Shown here piece after piece: positions 44,049-54,796 of a stretch of 64,000 nt of DNA. Each line of letters begins with the position of its first letter. Position 1 is the stretch's first letter. A model generated the notes under the pieces. The model was not told the origin of the DNA and did not search any database. It saw only the letters and a list, made by a program, of their open reading frames with translations. A program made the position numbers and the translations under genes. Location: positions 31,559,845 through 31,623,844 of the forward strand of contig CM046453.1 in NCBI GenBank assembly GCA_025506515.1, read 5' to 3'. Source of the stretch: Flaveria trinervia (Eukaryota; Streptophyta; Magnoliopsida; Asterales; Asteraceae).

Positions 44049-45629
44049 TTGATCATCCTCAACATCCTTATTTGAGTGCTAGTTTCAACCAAACGTGCAT
44101 CGGGCTGTGGTTCTTGATCTTCCTCAAGATCCACTGTTCTACTGCTAGCTCCTTCCATAAGGAACTTTGCTTCTAAGAACTCACCCTTTCTGGCAACAAC
44201 ACCTTTTGTTCCATTGGATCATAGAAATAATATCCCATAGAATCTCTAGGATATCCAATAAAGATACACTTGGTGGATCGGACATCCAATTTGTTTAGGG
44301 TGGGAGTCTTAACATAAGCCTCACATCCCCAAACCCTTAAGTACGATAGGGATGGAACTCTTCCATGCCATATCTCAAAAGGTGTCCTTTCTACCTTTTT
44401 GGTTGGGGCCATATTAGAATACGGGCCGCGGAGAGCAGAGCGAAACCCCAAAATGATAGAGGTAATGTGCTTCTAGCCATCATAGATCGAACCATATCCA
44501 ATAAAGTTCGATTCCTCCTCTCAGACACACCATTATGTTGTGGTGTTCCAGGTGGAGTGAGCTGTGAGACAATCCCACAACTCCTAAGATGATCTTGAAA
44601 AGCTTCACTTAGGTATTCACCTCCTCTATCGGTACGGAGAATTTTAATTGACTTATTGAGTTGATTTTCTACTTCATTCTTGAAGATTTTGAACATTTCA
44701 AAAGCTTCATCTTTGTGCCTTAATAAGTACACATACCCATAGCGACTATAATCGTCGGTAAAGGTAATGAAGTATCTTTCACCATTCCTAGTCATTGGCT
44801 TAAAAGGACCACATACATCCGAATGTATGATTCCTAATAGATCTTTTGCCCTTTCGTTAGTTCCACTAAAGGGTGCCTTAGTCATCTTACCTTGTAAACA
44901 AGACTCACAAACATCAAATGAATCACATTCATTTGTTTTTAAAAGACCATTCTTTTGAAGTGTTTGCAAACGTTTCTTGTTTATATGACCAAGACGACAA
45001 TGCCAAAGATAGGTATCACTTAAGTCCAACTTGAGTTTCTTGGTGTTAGTTTGGTACAATGAACTATTTAAAGTATTTTCATGAACCAATTCATAAATCC
45101 CATTAATTGGAATAGCTTTAAAATAGAACATACCATTTAAAGAAACATGAATATCATTTTCAATAAAAGATAATACATAATCATAATGTCTTAATTGGGA
45201 TACAGAAATAATGTTCCTAGTCAAACTAGGAGCATACAAAACATTCTTCAAAATAACTTCCAAACCACTTGGAAGTCTCAGGATGTAGTCTCCACGAGCT
45301 TCAACTAAGACTTTAGTTCCATTTCCCATGAAGAGGCTAACATCCCCTTGTTTGAAGTCCCTACTTCTTGTGAACCCCTGCAACAAATTGCAAATGTGAG
45401 TTCCACATCCGGTATCCAATACCCATGTGTTAGAAGATGTAACATTAAGATCAATATGAATCATGTATATTGTACCTGAGGTCTGCCCGGCATCCCTCTT
45501 GGCTTTCAACTCTTGGAGATGGACAGGACAATTCCTTGCCCAATGTCCAATCTCCCCACACTTGAAGCATGGGTCATTTGTAGCAACCTTTTGCTTCTTC
45601 TCTTGCGGTTTGGGTGGCACCCTTGCCAC
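44049..45629 (-). pseudogene. C1 gag knuckle, protease and integrase, near intact
   Basis: From 45629: knuckle CFKCGEIGHWARNC, protease WVLDTGCGTHICNLLQGF (D-T-G), NVLYAPSLTRNIISVSQL, HHCC block LWHCRLGHINKKRLQTLQ and CESCLQGKMTKAPF, core IIHSDVCGPFKPMTRNGERY, ITFTDDYSRYGYVYLL, LRTDRGGEYLSEAF and HNGVSERRNRTLLDMVRSMM, with all three acidic residues. The frame ends at 44391. The C-terminus (KKVERTPFEIWHGRVPSLSY, CEAYVKTPTLNKLDVRSTKC) goes on in another frame to 44173. The Ser/Gln-rich linker at 44158-44049 shifts once more into RT. Confidence 0.9.
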
Positions 45630-46368
45630 CCCTTTCCCTTTTCCCCAAGCAGGTCCCTTACCCTTGGCAACCTTTGCCTTGGGTGCGGGACGAGGCCTTT
45701 TGTTGTTCCCACCTTCATTAATGGTGAGAACGGGTAAAACCTTTTACCCATGGCCGCCTCGGCCGTTTTGAGCATTGAGTGAAGCTCACCAATGCTTTTA
45801 TCCCAAGCATTCATGTTGTAGTTCAACACGAATGTCTCGAACCTTTTGGTAAGGCCATTGAGGATCAAATCCGTGGCCAATTCCTTCGAGACGGGACAAT
45901 TAAGCCTCTCGAGGCGGTCAATGTGACTTTTCATCTTAAGTACATAAGATGAAACAGATTGATTGTCGTCCATACGACATGCATGGAGCGCTCGAACCGT
46001 TTCGAACCGCTCAACCCTTGCTTGCTGTTGGAACGTTTCCTTTAGCTGGGTTATCATGTCGTAAGCTCCGTGATGTTCATACTCCTTTTGGAGATCCGGA
46101 GTCATGCTCGCTAGCATGAGACAAGACACTTGGACGGAGTCCTCAGTGTATTTCAGCCAATCGTTAAAGGCCTCCTCATCATCCTCGTTAGGTTGATCGG
46201 GGACAGGGTCGTCTAAAACATACGATCGTCTCTCTTGCTTGAGAACAATTCTCAAGTTTCGATACCAATCGATGAAGTTTTATGGTTTAGACGTTCCTTT
46301 TGGAGGATCGCTCGTAGGGATTGGTTGGACGCGGATGAGTTATCGGAATTATCATTATTAGAGGCCAT
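45506..46368 (-). pseudogene. C1 gag (UBN2), frameshift near the start
   Basis: ATG at 46368 opens MASNNDNSDN, then SLRAILQKERLNHKTSS. A one-base difference near 46270 is needed to join FIDWYRNLRIVLKQERRSYV, from which the frame runs to about 45730: LKYTEDSVQVSCLMLASMTP, LQKEYEHHGAYDMITQLKET, RVERFETVRALHACRMDDNQ, LATDLILNGLTKRFETFVLN. A further shift in the Lys/Arg-rich stretch near 45720-45630 leads into the knuckle frame. Shorter than the A and D gags and with a single knuckle, as in Tnt1-type elements. Confidence 0.85.
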
Positions 46369-47778
46369 CTACAAAATTTAACAAAGTTTTATTTAGTATT
46401 TTCGATATTGTAATTTTAATAACAAATGTCTTACAAGACTTTTCATATTAAAATCTAGAACCCAATATTACATTTAAATTGTGGTTAGGTGACCTTTATC
46501 CCACGTTTTAAATTAATAAGGTGGTCAACGTTTGACGATTGCAACCATTTGCAACTTCTAGAGGTATGGGATCGACTCTTGAACATCATATGTAAAGTCG
46601 GCATGAAAATCCCATCAACACCATTTGGAAACCACATTGTAGGTGATCCATTTAACATGGTTTGCAAATCAAGACATCCTACTTACACCCACGTGTGAGT
46701 TTGCCAAAACAAATGGTTAGGTGACCTTTATCCCATAAGTGAGGCATTCTCACCTCAAATCACAAGTTCCCTCAAAATGGTTGGGTGACCTTTATCCCAC
46801 TAAGAGTTCCCAAGTGACTCAAGTGTTGTGTAAAAGGACGGTGTTGATCTCGTTTAAAAATTAGAGATTTCTTAATTCTAGTTTAGAAAACTCTATGTAC
46901 TTGTACTTGTATGCTTTCAAATACAAGATACCCTATGGTCCTTTGATTAAAACCAATTTTAATCTTTAAAATCATTAAACATTTTAATAACTTTTATTAC
47001 TTTAAAGAACCAATATTTTCAGCTTGTTAAGATTGTTAGTAAGTTTGCTTAGAATATCCAAATATCAACCAAACAATCAAGACAACAAACAATCAACCAA
47101 GCATAACATTAACAATAATGTGCATAACCATAGCCCTTATGTTGACAACACTTGTTTGCCATCACAAGTGTTGTCTATGGTCTTTCTAAGGGTCAAACAT
47201 ATCACAAAGGTTCCAAGAACCTCCCACTAGAAACCACATCCAAATGCTCCATGTTTCTTGTGTCTTTGTGTCCATCTTTGGGTCTTGATCTTGTACATCT
47301 TCCTTTTACAAAATTGTATCCTAATACATTTTTCTAGTAAAGGAAATGAACCTAATCTATTATTACATTACCAAATGAATGAATAATTACAACCCAAATG
47401 ATAAACACAAATATTACAACCAAATTGAATGAATGAATACAACCATTACAAACATCCAAACAACCACAAGGTCAATGGCTAGGTTATGCACTAAAACAAG
47501 CATCTATCATATCATCCAAAACATAATGAAAACCCCTCTTAAAACCACGAAATTTCAGCCAACATAAACTGAAATTTCGGGTTTTATTTTGTCCATACAA
47601 AACAAACAACAAACATGTATATCTTTCAAAGTTTTAATCACAAGCATGTGTGATATGACTTTGAAAGATTGGGGTTTCATATCATATGAACTTAGCAGCC
47701 CAAATCCAGCCTATACTAAGCTTATAATCATTCCTTAAAACCAATTTTAAAGACAAAACAAGCAAGTCATCCACATAA
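46369..47778 (-). repeat. C1 leader (1.4 kb) with three copies of a 22-bp motif
   Basis: Untranslated leader. The complement of GGGATAAAGGTCACCTAAC, with flanks, occurs at 46482-46503, 46714-46735 and 46778-46799 (the last with one change). No open frame is supported. Confidence 0.8.
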
Positions 47779-47794
47779 CCGGCTCTTGATGCCA
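47779..47794 (-). promoter_or_regulatory. Primer binding site of C1
   Basis: TGGCATCAAGAGCCGG on the minus strand, one base after the LTR end CCCGACA. Confidence 0.85.
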
Positions 47795-47795
47795 T

Positions 47796-48795
47796 TGTCG
47801 GGTTTAATAGAACACAAAACATAGTTTAACCTTTTATACTTTCAGAAAACGCAGCGGATGTTAAGGATTATAACATGTTTATAATAAAAAAAAAAACGTG
47901 TTCTATAAGCTGTTTTAAGATGGAAAACGAAAACCCAAACCAATAGGATCTTTGATATGTGAATGAACAAGCTATAGCAAATCTAAAACAACATAAAATC
48001 ACAGCTTCAATGAGCTGTGATAACTACCTTTTTCAGTAGCAAAACGACCAAGGAAGATAGTGTTTGGATGCTCAAATCGTGGCCAAGACTTCAAGGAAGA
48101 AGACCTCAAGTGTGTTTACCCCAAGCTCTTCGCAAGACACCTTCTTGTTAGGAAGAACACCACCAAATTTCAACACGAAATCGATCTCCAAGATCTTCAA
48201 ATCTGCTGCCCAGTTCCGAAACTTGAGAGAGAGAGAGAGGAGAGAGCTTTTGTGTTTTGCATGTCTTGGAAGAGTGTGTTTTAATTGAGTGTATTGCTAG
48301 TAAATGCATGTGTGTGTTTTCAAGACACATTTGGTCCTATCAAATTAAAAGGGGCGGCCAAAACAAAACAAGTTTGAAAAGGTTCCCTTTTTTTTTTTTT
48401 AATTTTGTAACACATAACATGTTGTCACTAGACATATGTCACACAATAAAAGGTTACTCCCTAGACATTATTTATAAGTGTGACATATGTGCTCTTTAAT
48501 TAAAGAATTTAATTAAAGTACACTCATGTGTTATTAGTGTTATTTAAACCCCTTTTAAATGACAAGAATAACATAAGCACATCAACAAATTATCCTTATA
48601 ATTTGTTCCATCTCTTATGCAATTTATTTAGAAAACCTATTTTCTAAATTGGTGTAAATATTTAATTGCATGATCATATCATCAATTAAACATAATTGGT
48701 GTTTGCTAAGCTTGTTATTGGGTATAACCCGACTTGGATCATAACGTATTAACCACATCCATCTTCTAAGTGTCTTGGGCACACAGAATCCTTCA
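47796..48795 (-). repeat. C1 5' LTR (1,000 bp)
   Basis: Nearly identical to 40592-41585. Differences seen by eye are mostly short indels, for example in A and T runs. Confidence 0.95.
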
Positions 48796-48800
48796 GGAGT
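48796..48800. repeat. Target site duplication of C1, right copy (GGAGT)
   Basis: Matches 40587-40591. Confidence 0.9.
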
Positions 48801-50942
48801 TTGAACTCAGGTGTTAAATCCTGCTCTCTAGTCCTTTCAGGACTTTCAGATTAACTCCTGAGTTGATCAACTCATTGATCATGTGAATGTCAGCAGTGGA
48901 ACCATCAAAACACAGCTGATAGGTTCTGAGAGGGCTTGTGCTGACTTCTACTTCTGATTGTGCTGTATCAGAAAGTAGATCACATGATGAGGGATTGGTT
49001 ATTACTCTCACCATCAGATTCTACCTCTGCTCTGGGAGTAAAATCTGTAGGTGGAGCTGTTTGATTGTAACCAATGCCAAACTTCACATTGGAAGCAGAT
49101 GGCTTACTAAGAAGCATTTCAAAACCTTTGCATGATTGTACCCATCTATCACACTCTACCTGGGTAACTGCAAGGGTTTCTTTGAGATTTTATACTTCTC
49201 TAGAAGTATCTCTTCCCGAGCCTTATCATCAGTTATTTTGCATTTAAGTTTGTAAATCTCATCATTCTTATCATTAAGCACAGACTCAAATTCAGCTTTG
49301 CTTTTGGAAATTATTTGTTCTAGCTTAATGTTCTTGTTGATTAAAGCTACATTTGCTTCTCTAATAGATGCAAATGCTGTTATGCATGTTTCAGAACATA
49401 ATTTGGCTTTTTCCTCAGAGGATACTGTGATACCTTTGGTGTAGAGGCATAGTGGATGAAGTATCAGCAGAATCCAAAGCCATAAGAGCTAGATTTCCAA
49501 AGGGACTTTCACCACCATGTTGACCAGCACCTGAGAACAGTTGTTCATGACCAGACAAGTCATCTGGTAAACTGCTCCAGTCAACAACTCCTGGGGTGAA
49601 GAAGCTGTGTTGTTGAGGTTGAGTTGTTGATGAGATTGGGAAGGTTGTGATTGAGGCAATGCTTGTGGTTGTTGTGCAATTGGAGCTTGAACAGGATTTG
49701 GTTGAGGCATATAATAGCAGGGATAAGGATATGACATTTGACCCTGGGGAACAAAGTATGCAGGAGATCTAGGATGTGAATGATGACCAGAACCAGCAGG
49801 ATGTTGCCCTCTGTTTTGTGGACTAGTACTAGGAAAAGTCAAAAGGGTGCAGAAGAGTTAGAATCAGTTGATCTACACTCTCTTGCAAAGTGTCCCAGCC
49901 TTTGGCATTTGTGACACCTCAACTTACTCGTGTCAAAACCAACTTTGGTTTTGCCAGAGAGTCCAGGACATTTCCTGCCAGTTCTCTTATAGAACTTCTG
50001 AGATCTGATATTAATCAATGCCATTTGGCTCAGAATATCCATCTCTTCTAGATCATCATCAGCAATTCCTTTCAGATCATCCATAATGAAGCATAAATTG
50101 TCACTATTACTGCTAGAATGACTCTCAATACCAACAAATGCATTATCAGAACTATTTGTAGAGAAATCAATATACTCATCATAATTGCTTTTAGATGCAG
50201 CATATTCTGACTCATGACCAACCAAGGCAGTATTCCCTGGTACAAAGTCATCAGTGAACTTTCCTGATGAGGACAGTTTCCTCTTCTGCTCTATCTCTCT
50301 TTTGAATGTAAGCAGTCTCCCATGAAGTTGGGTGAGAGATAGGCTATCCAGATTTGCACTGGAGCGTAGGACAATAGTGTATGTGTCCCATCTCTCAGGC
50401 AGTGATCTGAGGAACCTGTTGTTCATCTGGCTATTGGTGTATTCCTGTTTCACCATTTTCAGCTCAGATATCAAGCAGGAAAAACGCTCAAACTGTTGAG
50501 TCAGGTCTCACCCTTCTTATGAGAGAATGTCTCATATTGTTGGGCAAGGATTTCTCTGTTGTTTGCTAAGACTCATCTGTGCCACCGAATTGTTCCTTCA
50601 GGGCATTCCAGAGATCATGAGCAGTTTCATGATGCATAAGCCCTGAATAGATTTCATTAGGCAGTGCCATAGCCAGAATTCCATGGGCTTTAGCATCAAT
50701 CTCAAACAGTTTCCAATCTTCATCAGAGTATTTCCTTCTTCTTCGGAACCATTTGATTGGTTTCTAGATTGTTCACCATAGGCTTATGTGGTCCATGTAC
50801 CATAGATGTCCAACAACCTGAACTGTTAACAGACAGGGATGAAGCAGCATTCTCGTTGCCATATGTTATACTCAGTCCTAACCAGCATCGGAGGCTTGGT
50901 TGAGGAACCGGTATTGTGAGGATCATTAGAAGGAGTAGTCAT
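48796..50942 (-). pseudogene. A2 gag, N-terminal part (UBN2, first knuckle, coiled coil)
   Basis: ATG at 50942 (MTTPSND, as in A1). Small indels break 50900-50480. From 50474 the frame is open: ISELKMVKQEYTNSQMNNRF, LRSLPERWDTYTIVLRSSAN, LTQLHGRLLTFKREIEQKRK, LEEMDILSQMALINIRSQKF, knuckle CHKCQRLGHFAREC. A shift near 49840 leads to a Pro/Gln-rich part (YMPQPNPVQAPIAQQPQALP). The coiled coil at about 49370-49190 has stops. At 48796-48800 the target duplication GGAGT of C1 is reached, and the protein continues at 40591. Confidence 0.85.
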
Positions 50943-51152
50943 CTCAGATTCAATCAAATTCATTAAGCTAAAACAGATATAGAACAAAACACAACAACCA
51001 ATTGAACCAGGAGAGATCTCAAAATAAATGAACGAAGGCGACAGAACTTCAATAATCTATAACCAGTTCTTGCGAATATGCTAATTCAATCAAACACAGA
51101 TATCAATTAGCAGTTTCAATGATCAATTGTTAGATCGATGAATGATTAACCC
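50943..51152 (-). other. A2 leader
   Basis: Untranslated, between primer site and gag ATG. Alignable with 7501-7712 of A1. Confidence 0.8.
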
Positions 51153-51164
51153 GCTCTGATACCA
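51153..51164 (-). promoter_or_regulatory. Primer binding site of A2
   Basis: TGGTATCAGAGC on the minus strand, exact initiator tRNA-Met type, two bases after the LTR. Confidence 0.95.
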
Positions 51165-51166
51165 CT

Positions 51167-52028
51167 TGTTAGGATCAGAGATCTATGTTTGATTGATTAG
51201 AGAGTATAGCAGCAGAATTCTAACAATGAATTAGCCAATTCACAAGAACGAAACGATATTCAATGAAGAACGAAGACGGTTATAGAGAAAGAATTCTGCA
51301 AATATATTTCATTCAATATTCGCTTTTGTGGTAATGGAATGTCACAATTACAATTAGGTCGACACCTCTTATATAAGAGATGTGACGTCTGCTGATGTCA
51401 CTTGATAGTGACATCTAACAGAATTATTTCAACTGAAACACAACTACTGAAGATGTCAAAACAGCTGACATCTCCTTACAAAATACCAAGTGTTATCAGT
51501 TTCTATAACTACTGAAAAACATAAAACTGCTGAATCTACAACGACTGAAGAACAAGCTCTTCAGTCGTTTTACAAAACTACTGAAAGTAAAAACATAAAA
51601 CTACTGATATCACAACTACTGAAGAAGTACTCTTCAGCTGTTGTGACAAACTACTGAAACTTCAGTACTTGATCTTCATACTTGAACATCAGACGTTTCA
51701 TCAGCTGATGACTTCAGTAGATATCATCAGCTGATGTCTTCAGTCTTTGTCTTCAGACTTTGTACACCAGTTGTTGATCTTCAGTACTTGTAAACTCTTC
51801 AGCTGTTGTACTTCAGTACTTTGGTCTTCAACTTCAGCACTTCTGTTCTTCAGCTATTGAACTTCAGCACTTTAGTCTTCAGCTGTTGAAGTCTTCAGCA
51901 CTTGATCTTTAGCTGTTGGAGTTTTCAGCACTTGTCAAACTGCTGATGAAGCCTTCAGTAGTTGTTGTGATATCATGTGGGACTTAGAGGTTTTCTGATC
52001 TTGGCTCATTGGTTCTTTTGGTCCAACA
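51167..52028 (-). repeat. A2 5' LTR (862 bp)
   Basis: Plus strand TGTTAGGATCAG...GGTCCAACA. TATA box at 51369-51377 and TGACGTC at 51383-51389. Same length as the partner because two single-base indels cancel. Confidence 0.95.
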
Positions 52029-52033
52029 TCCTT
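52029..52033. repeat. Target site duplication of A2, right copy (TCCTT)
   Basis: Matches 31374-31378. Confidence 0.9.
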
Positions 52034-54376
52034 CAACCTCATCTCAACCTCCTAGAGTCACTGCTACTTCTCAAACTCCCAGAGTCAATACTGTTCCTCA
52101 AACCAATCTTGAAGACTCAAGATTAGAGGAACAAAAGGCAACTTACAATGCTTTTGTTGCAAGCTTTGAAGTCTACTTGGGAGGAAGATTCACTTCTGCT
52201 CATCTCATTGAAGAAGATCTGGAGGAAATGGATCCAGATGATGTTGAAGAAATGGATCTACAATGGCAAATGGCCATGATTCCAATGAGAGCTAAGAAAT
52301 TCTTCAGAAAAGGAAGAAAGCTGAGGTTGAATGAGAATACAAAACATGGATATGATAAATCCAAGGTGAAATGCTTTAACTGTGGCATGGTTGGCTATTT
52401 TTCAAGAGAGTGCAATGCCCCCATGAGAAACAAATATCAAAGGAACTCTCCAGGCCAATCATCCTCATAGCCTAACTCAAGCTTCTTCTCCAACAATCAA
52501 CAGCAACAGTATCATCAACACCAATCATATCAGAATCCACCCCAACTGACCGATCAAGCTCATGGAAGCAGTCAGTCTTCAGCTAGTGCTCTTATTAGAA
52601 AGCAAGATGGAGTATGTGACTCGAGTGTGTATGTAGAGGAAGTCAAGCCTCAATTTCAAAATCATGCTCTTATGGCTCACATCAATGATGGACCATCTCC
52701 AATGCCTATTGAGGTAAAATCTAAGCATTGCAGTGAAAAATGCATTAATGAATAGCAAGGGTATAGAGAGCATAATCACAAACTGGATGATAAAATTAAA
52801 GAAAAAAGGTGAAATCAGAATGATGAAGAGAGAAATAAAAAACTTTAAAATCAAAATTAAATCTCTCATCTCTGATACAGAAAAACTGCATGGTGAGAAG
52901 TATACTCTTACAGCTGAGAATGAGCTACTTACTAAAAAGTTTGGTCAATCTAAAGCTCAACAATCTATGACTGAAGTGAAACTTTAAAATTTTCAAATGT
53001 CTTTGGTCAAGCTGCAAGAGATGCTTGATTCCCAAAAGAATCCAAAGGACATGACAAGGATTGGGTATAATTAATGTCCTCCACCATACAATGACAACTA
53101 CACTATCATGCCTCACTCTGTCTCACTCTCTGAAGCAATTGAACCTAAAACTATGGAACCTAAATCTGTAGTTAAACATGTGACATATCCTCAAAACAAA
53201 CCTGATGTTTATATTGAAACCAATGAGGATAAAATCAAGTTAGGTCACCCAATCAAAATCAAAGAGTGTTTAGACAAGACAGTGAGTGTCATGAAACCAT
53301 CAAGCCCTGTAAAAGCAATTGTACCTTTTGTAAAATTCATACCATCTGTTTTACAAGGCAAAAAGAAATAGGTCAGGACAGTGAAACCCACTACTGAGAG
53401 TAGTTCGGATAATGAGATTATATCTCCACAAAATTAAAGCAAATCAGAAAAGGTTTCACTGCAAAAGAAACAATCTGTAACACTGAGTTCAACATATAAA
53501 ACATGATCAGACCATCAGTCTTCAAGATTAAGGCAGGGAGTTGGGTTTGATATCCATAACAAGGAACATGTTGACCTGTTTGAGAAAGAAGTGAGAAATA
53601 GGTTGAAGAAATAGAAACAGCCCAGACAATTGAACAAAAGTAGTGTTGTGAAGCAAACTACTAAAAGGGCTGATTCTAATTCATCACCTAAAGAAAACAA
53701 AGTGACTCATCAAAAGAAAATATCAGTTGAGTCACACAAGGAAAAATCTGATTCAAGAAACAAATAAATGTATTGTGATATTTGTGAAATGTTCAATCAC
53801 AAAACAGATAAATGCTTCTTTAATCAATACTGTTCTATTTGCGACATGAATAATCTCTCCACCAAAAATTGTTATTTCAACAAGTATTGTTCAATTTGTG
53901 ACATGAACAATCACAATACATCTGATTGTTACTTTAATGAGAAGGGGTTAAGAATTCCCCAACACAAGCCCATCTCAAAAACATCTACTGTGATGCACTC
54001 TGTCAGACCTCATCTTCATAATCCTCAATCTAGGACACCTAGATCAACAAATGACAGAAATAAATCGGAGGAACTAAGGAAGGGTCAAAGAAATCATCTC
54101 ACAATGAAACACAAACTTGAACTTCCTAAGCAAAAACCAAATTTTGATAATGAAACTCGGGCTAAATTTTTACAAAGAAATAGAGACCAACGATTTCATT
54201 ATTCATCTGAATCCTTAGTAGATGTTGATGAGATGACTCAATCAATTCATCATCAAAAACCTCCCATAACATATCCATCCAAATCACAATTTAGAGGGAA
54301 ATACTAGGAGGTCACTATCATGAATAGGAACAGGAAACCCAAGACTATCATGGTTTGGGTTCCTCGTTCTAATTAG
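52034..54376 (+). pseudogene. D gag, C-terminal part (altered knuckle, coiled coil, three knuckle units)
   Basis: Continues the linker (PRVTATSQTPRVNTVPQTN), then EEMDLQWQMAMIPMRAKKFF and the knuckle CFNCGMVGYFSREC at 52372-52413, whose His is Tyr. After a stop at 52470 and a shift near 52735, a Lys/Glu coiled coil spans 52780-53030. RIGYN and CPPPYNDNYTIMP follow, with in-frame stops at 53380, 53436, 53505 and others. At 53771-53941 three 57-bp units each encode a knuckle. The end is MVWVPRSN-stop at 54374. The long gag resembles the A family in design but not in sequence. Confidence 0.8.
53771..53941 (+). repeat. Three tandem 57-bp units encoding zinc knuckles (D gag)
   Basis: Units at 53771-53827, 53828-53884 and 53885-53941 read YCDICEMFNHKTDKC, YCSICDMNNLSTKNC and YCSICDMNNHNTSDC, each followed by a YFN- or FFN-like triplet. 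Units 1 and 3 keep CX2CX4HX4C; unit 2 has Leu for His. Family A has one such knuckle at the equivalent place. Confidence 0.9.
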
Positions 54377-54392
54377 TTCTTTTTGCTTGTAG

Positions 54393-54796
54393 GTTCATCC
54401 ACACAGGTCTAATAGCCTATGGTACGTAGACAGTGGATGCTCCCGACACATGACTAGAGATCGTTCCCTCCTTCATGACTTCAAGTACATACAAGGAACT
54501 ACCGTGGCATTTGGTGGAGATTCAGAAGGTGGTAGAATTACAGGAGAAGGATCTGTGAGAAACGGGATGCTGAGCTTTGACACAGTGAATTACTGTGAAC
54601 AACTGAATTTCAATTTGTTAAGCGTGTCTTAGATCTGCGACAAAAAATATTCCACTCACTTTACAGACATTCACTGCTACATTCTGAAACCAGGATTTCA
54701 GATCCCTGAAGAATGGGTTGTCTTTAGGCTCCAAGGAAGAATAGCACATATGTCTTAAACCTGTGTTCTGCATCACCTAAGGAAGAAACATGTCTT
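54393..54796 (+). pseudogene. D protease region, broken
   Basis: Opens after a TAG at 54390 with WYVDSGCSRHMTRDRSLLHD (DSG active site), AFGGDSEGGRITGEGSVRNG and CEQLNFNLLSVS-stop at 54630. The reading is +1 to the gag end. A polypyrimidine stretch ending TTGCTTGTAG directly precedes the open frame. Confidence 0.8.

Larger units (their letters stand above)
40592..48795 (-). mobile_element. C1: copia element (Tnt1-like), 8.2 kb, nearly intact, nested in A2 gag
   Basis: LTRs of 994 and 1,000 bp differ mostly by one- to few-base indels. It has a primer site, polypurine tract and GGAGT duplication. The minus-strand order is LTR, a long leader of about 1.4 kb, gag (46368-45506), protease-integrase (45629-44173), RT-RNase H (44048-42361), a 3' untranslated region (42360-41598) and LTR. 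It is the youngest insertion in the window by nesting and LTR similarity. Four or five single-base frame breaks remain, some of which could be sequencing errors. Confidence 0.95.
31379..52028 (-). mobile_element. A2: copia element with aORF, minus strand, 12.45 kb plus nested C1
   Basis: Both LTRs are 862 bp, with about 20 substitutions and two single-base indels between them by eye. The element has a primer site, polypurine tract and TCCTT duplication. Order on the minus strand: LTR 52028-51167, gag from 50942 interrupted at 48796-40591 by C1, pol 39988-36560, spacer, aORF 35812-32457, polypurine tract, LTR 32240-31379. It is clearly younger than A1. RT/RNase H is a single open frame, while gag, integrase and the aORF have frameshifts. 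Confidence 0.95.
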
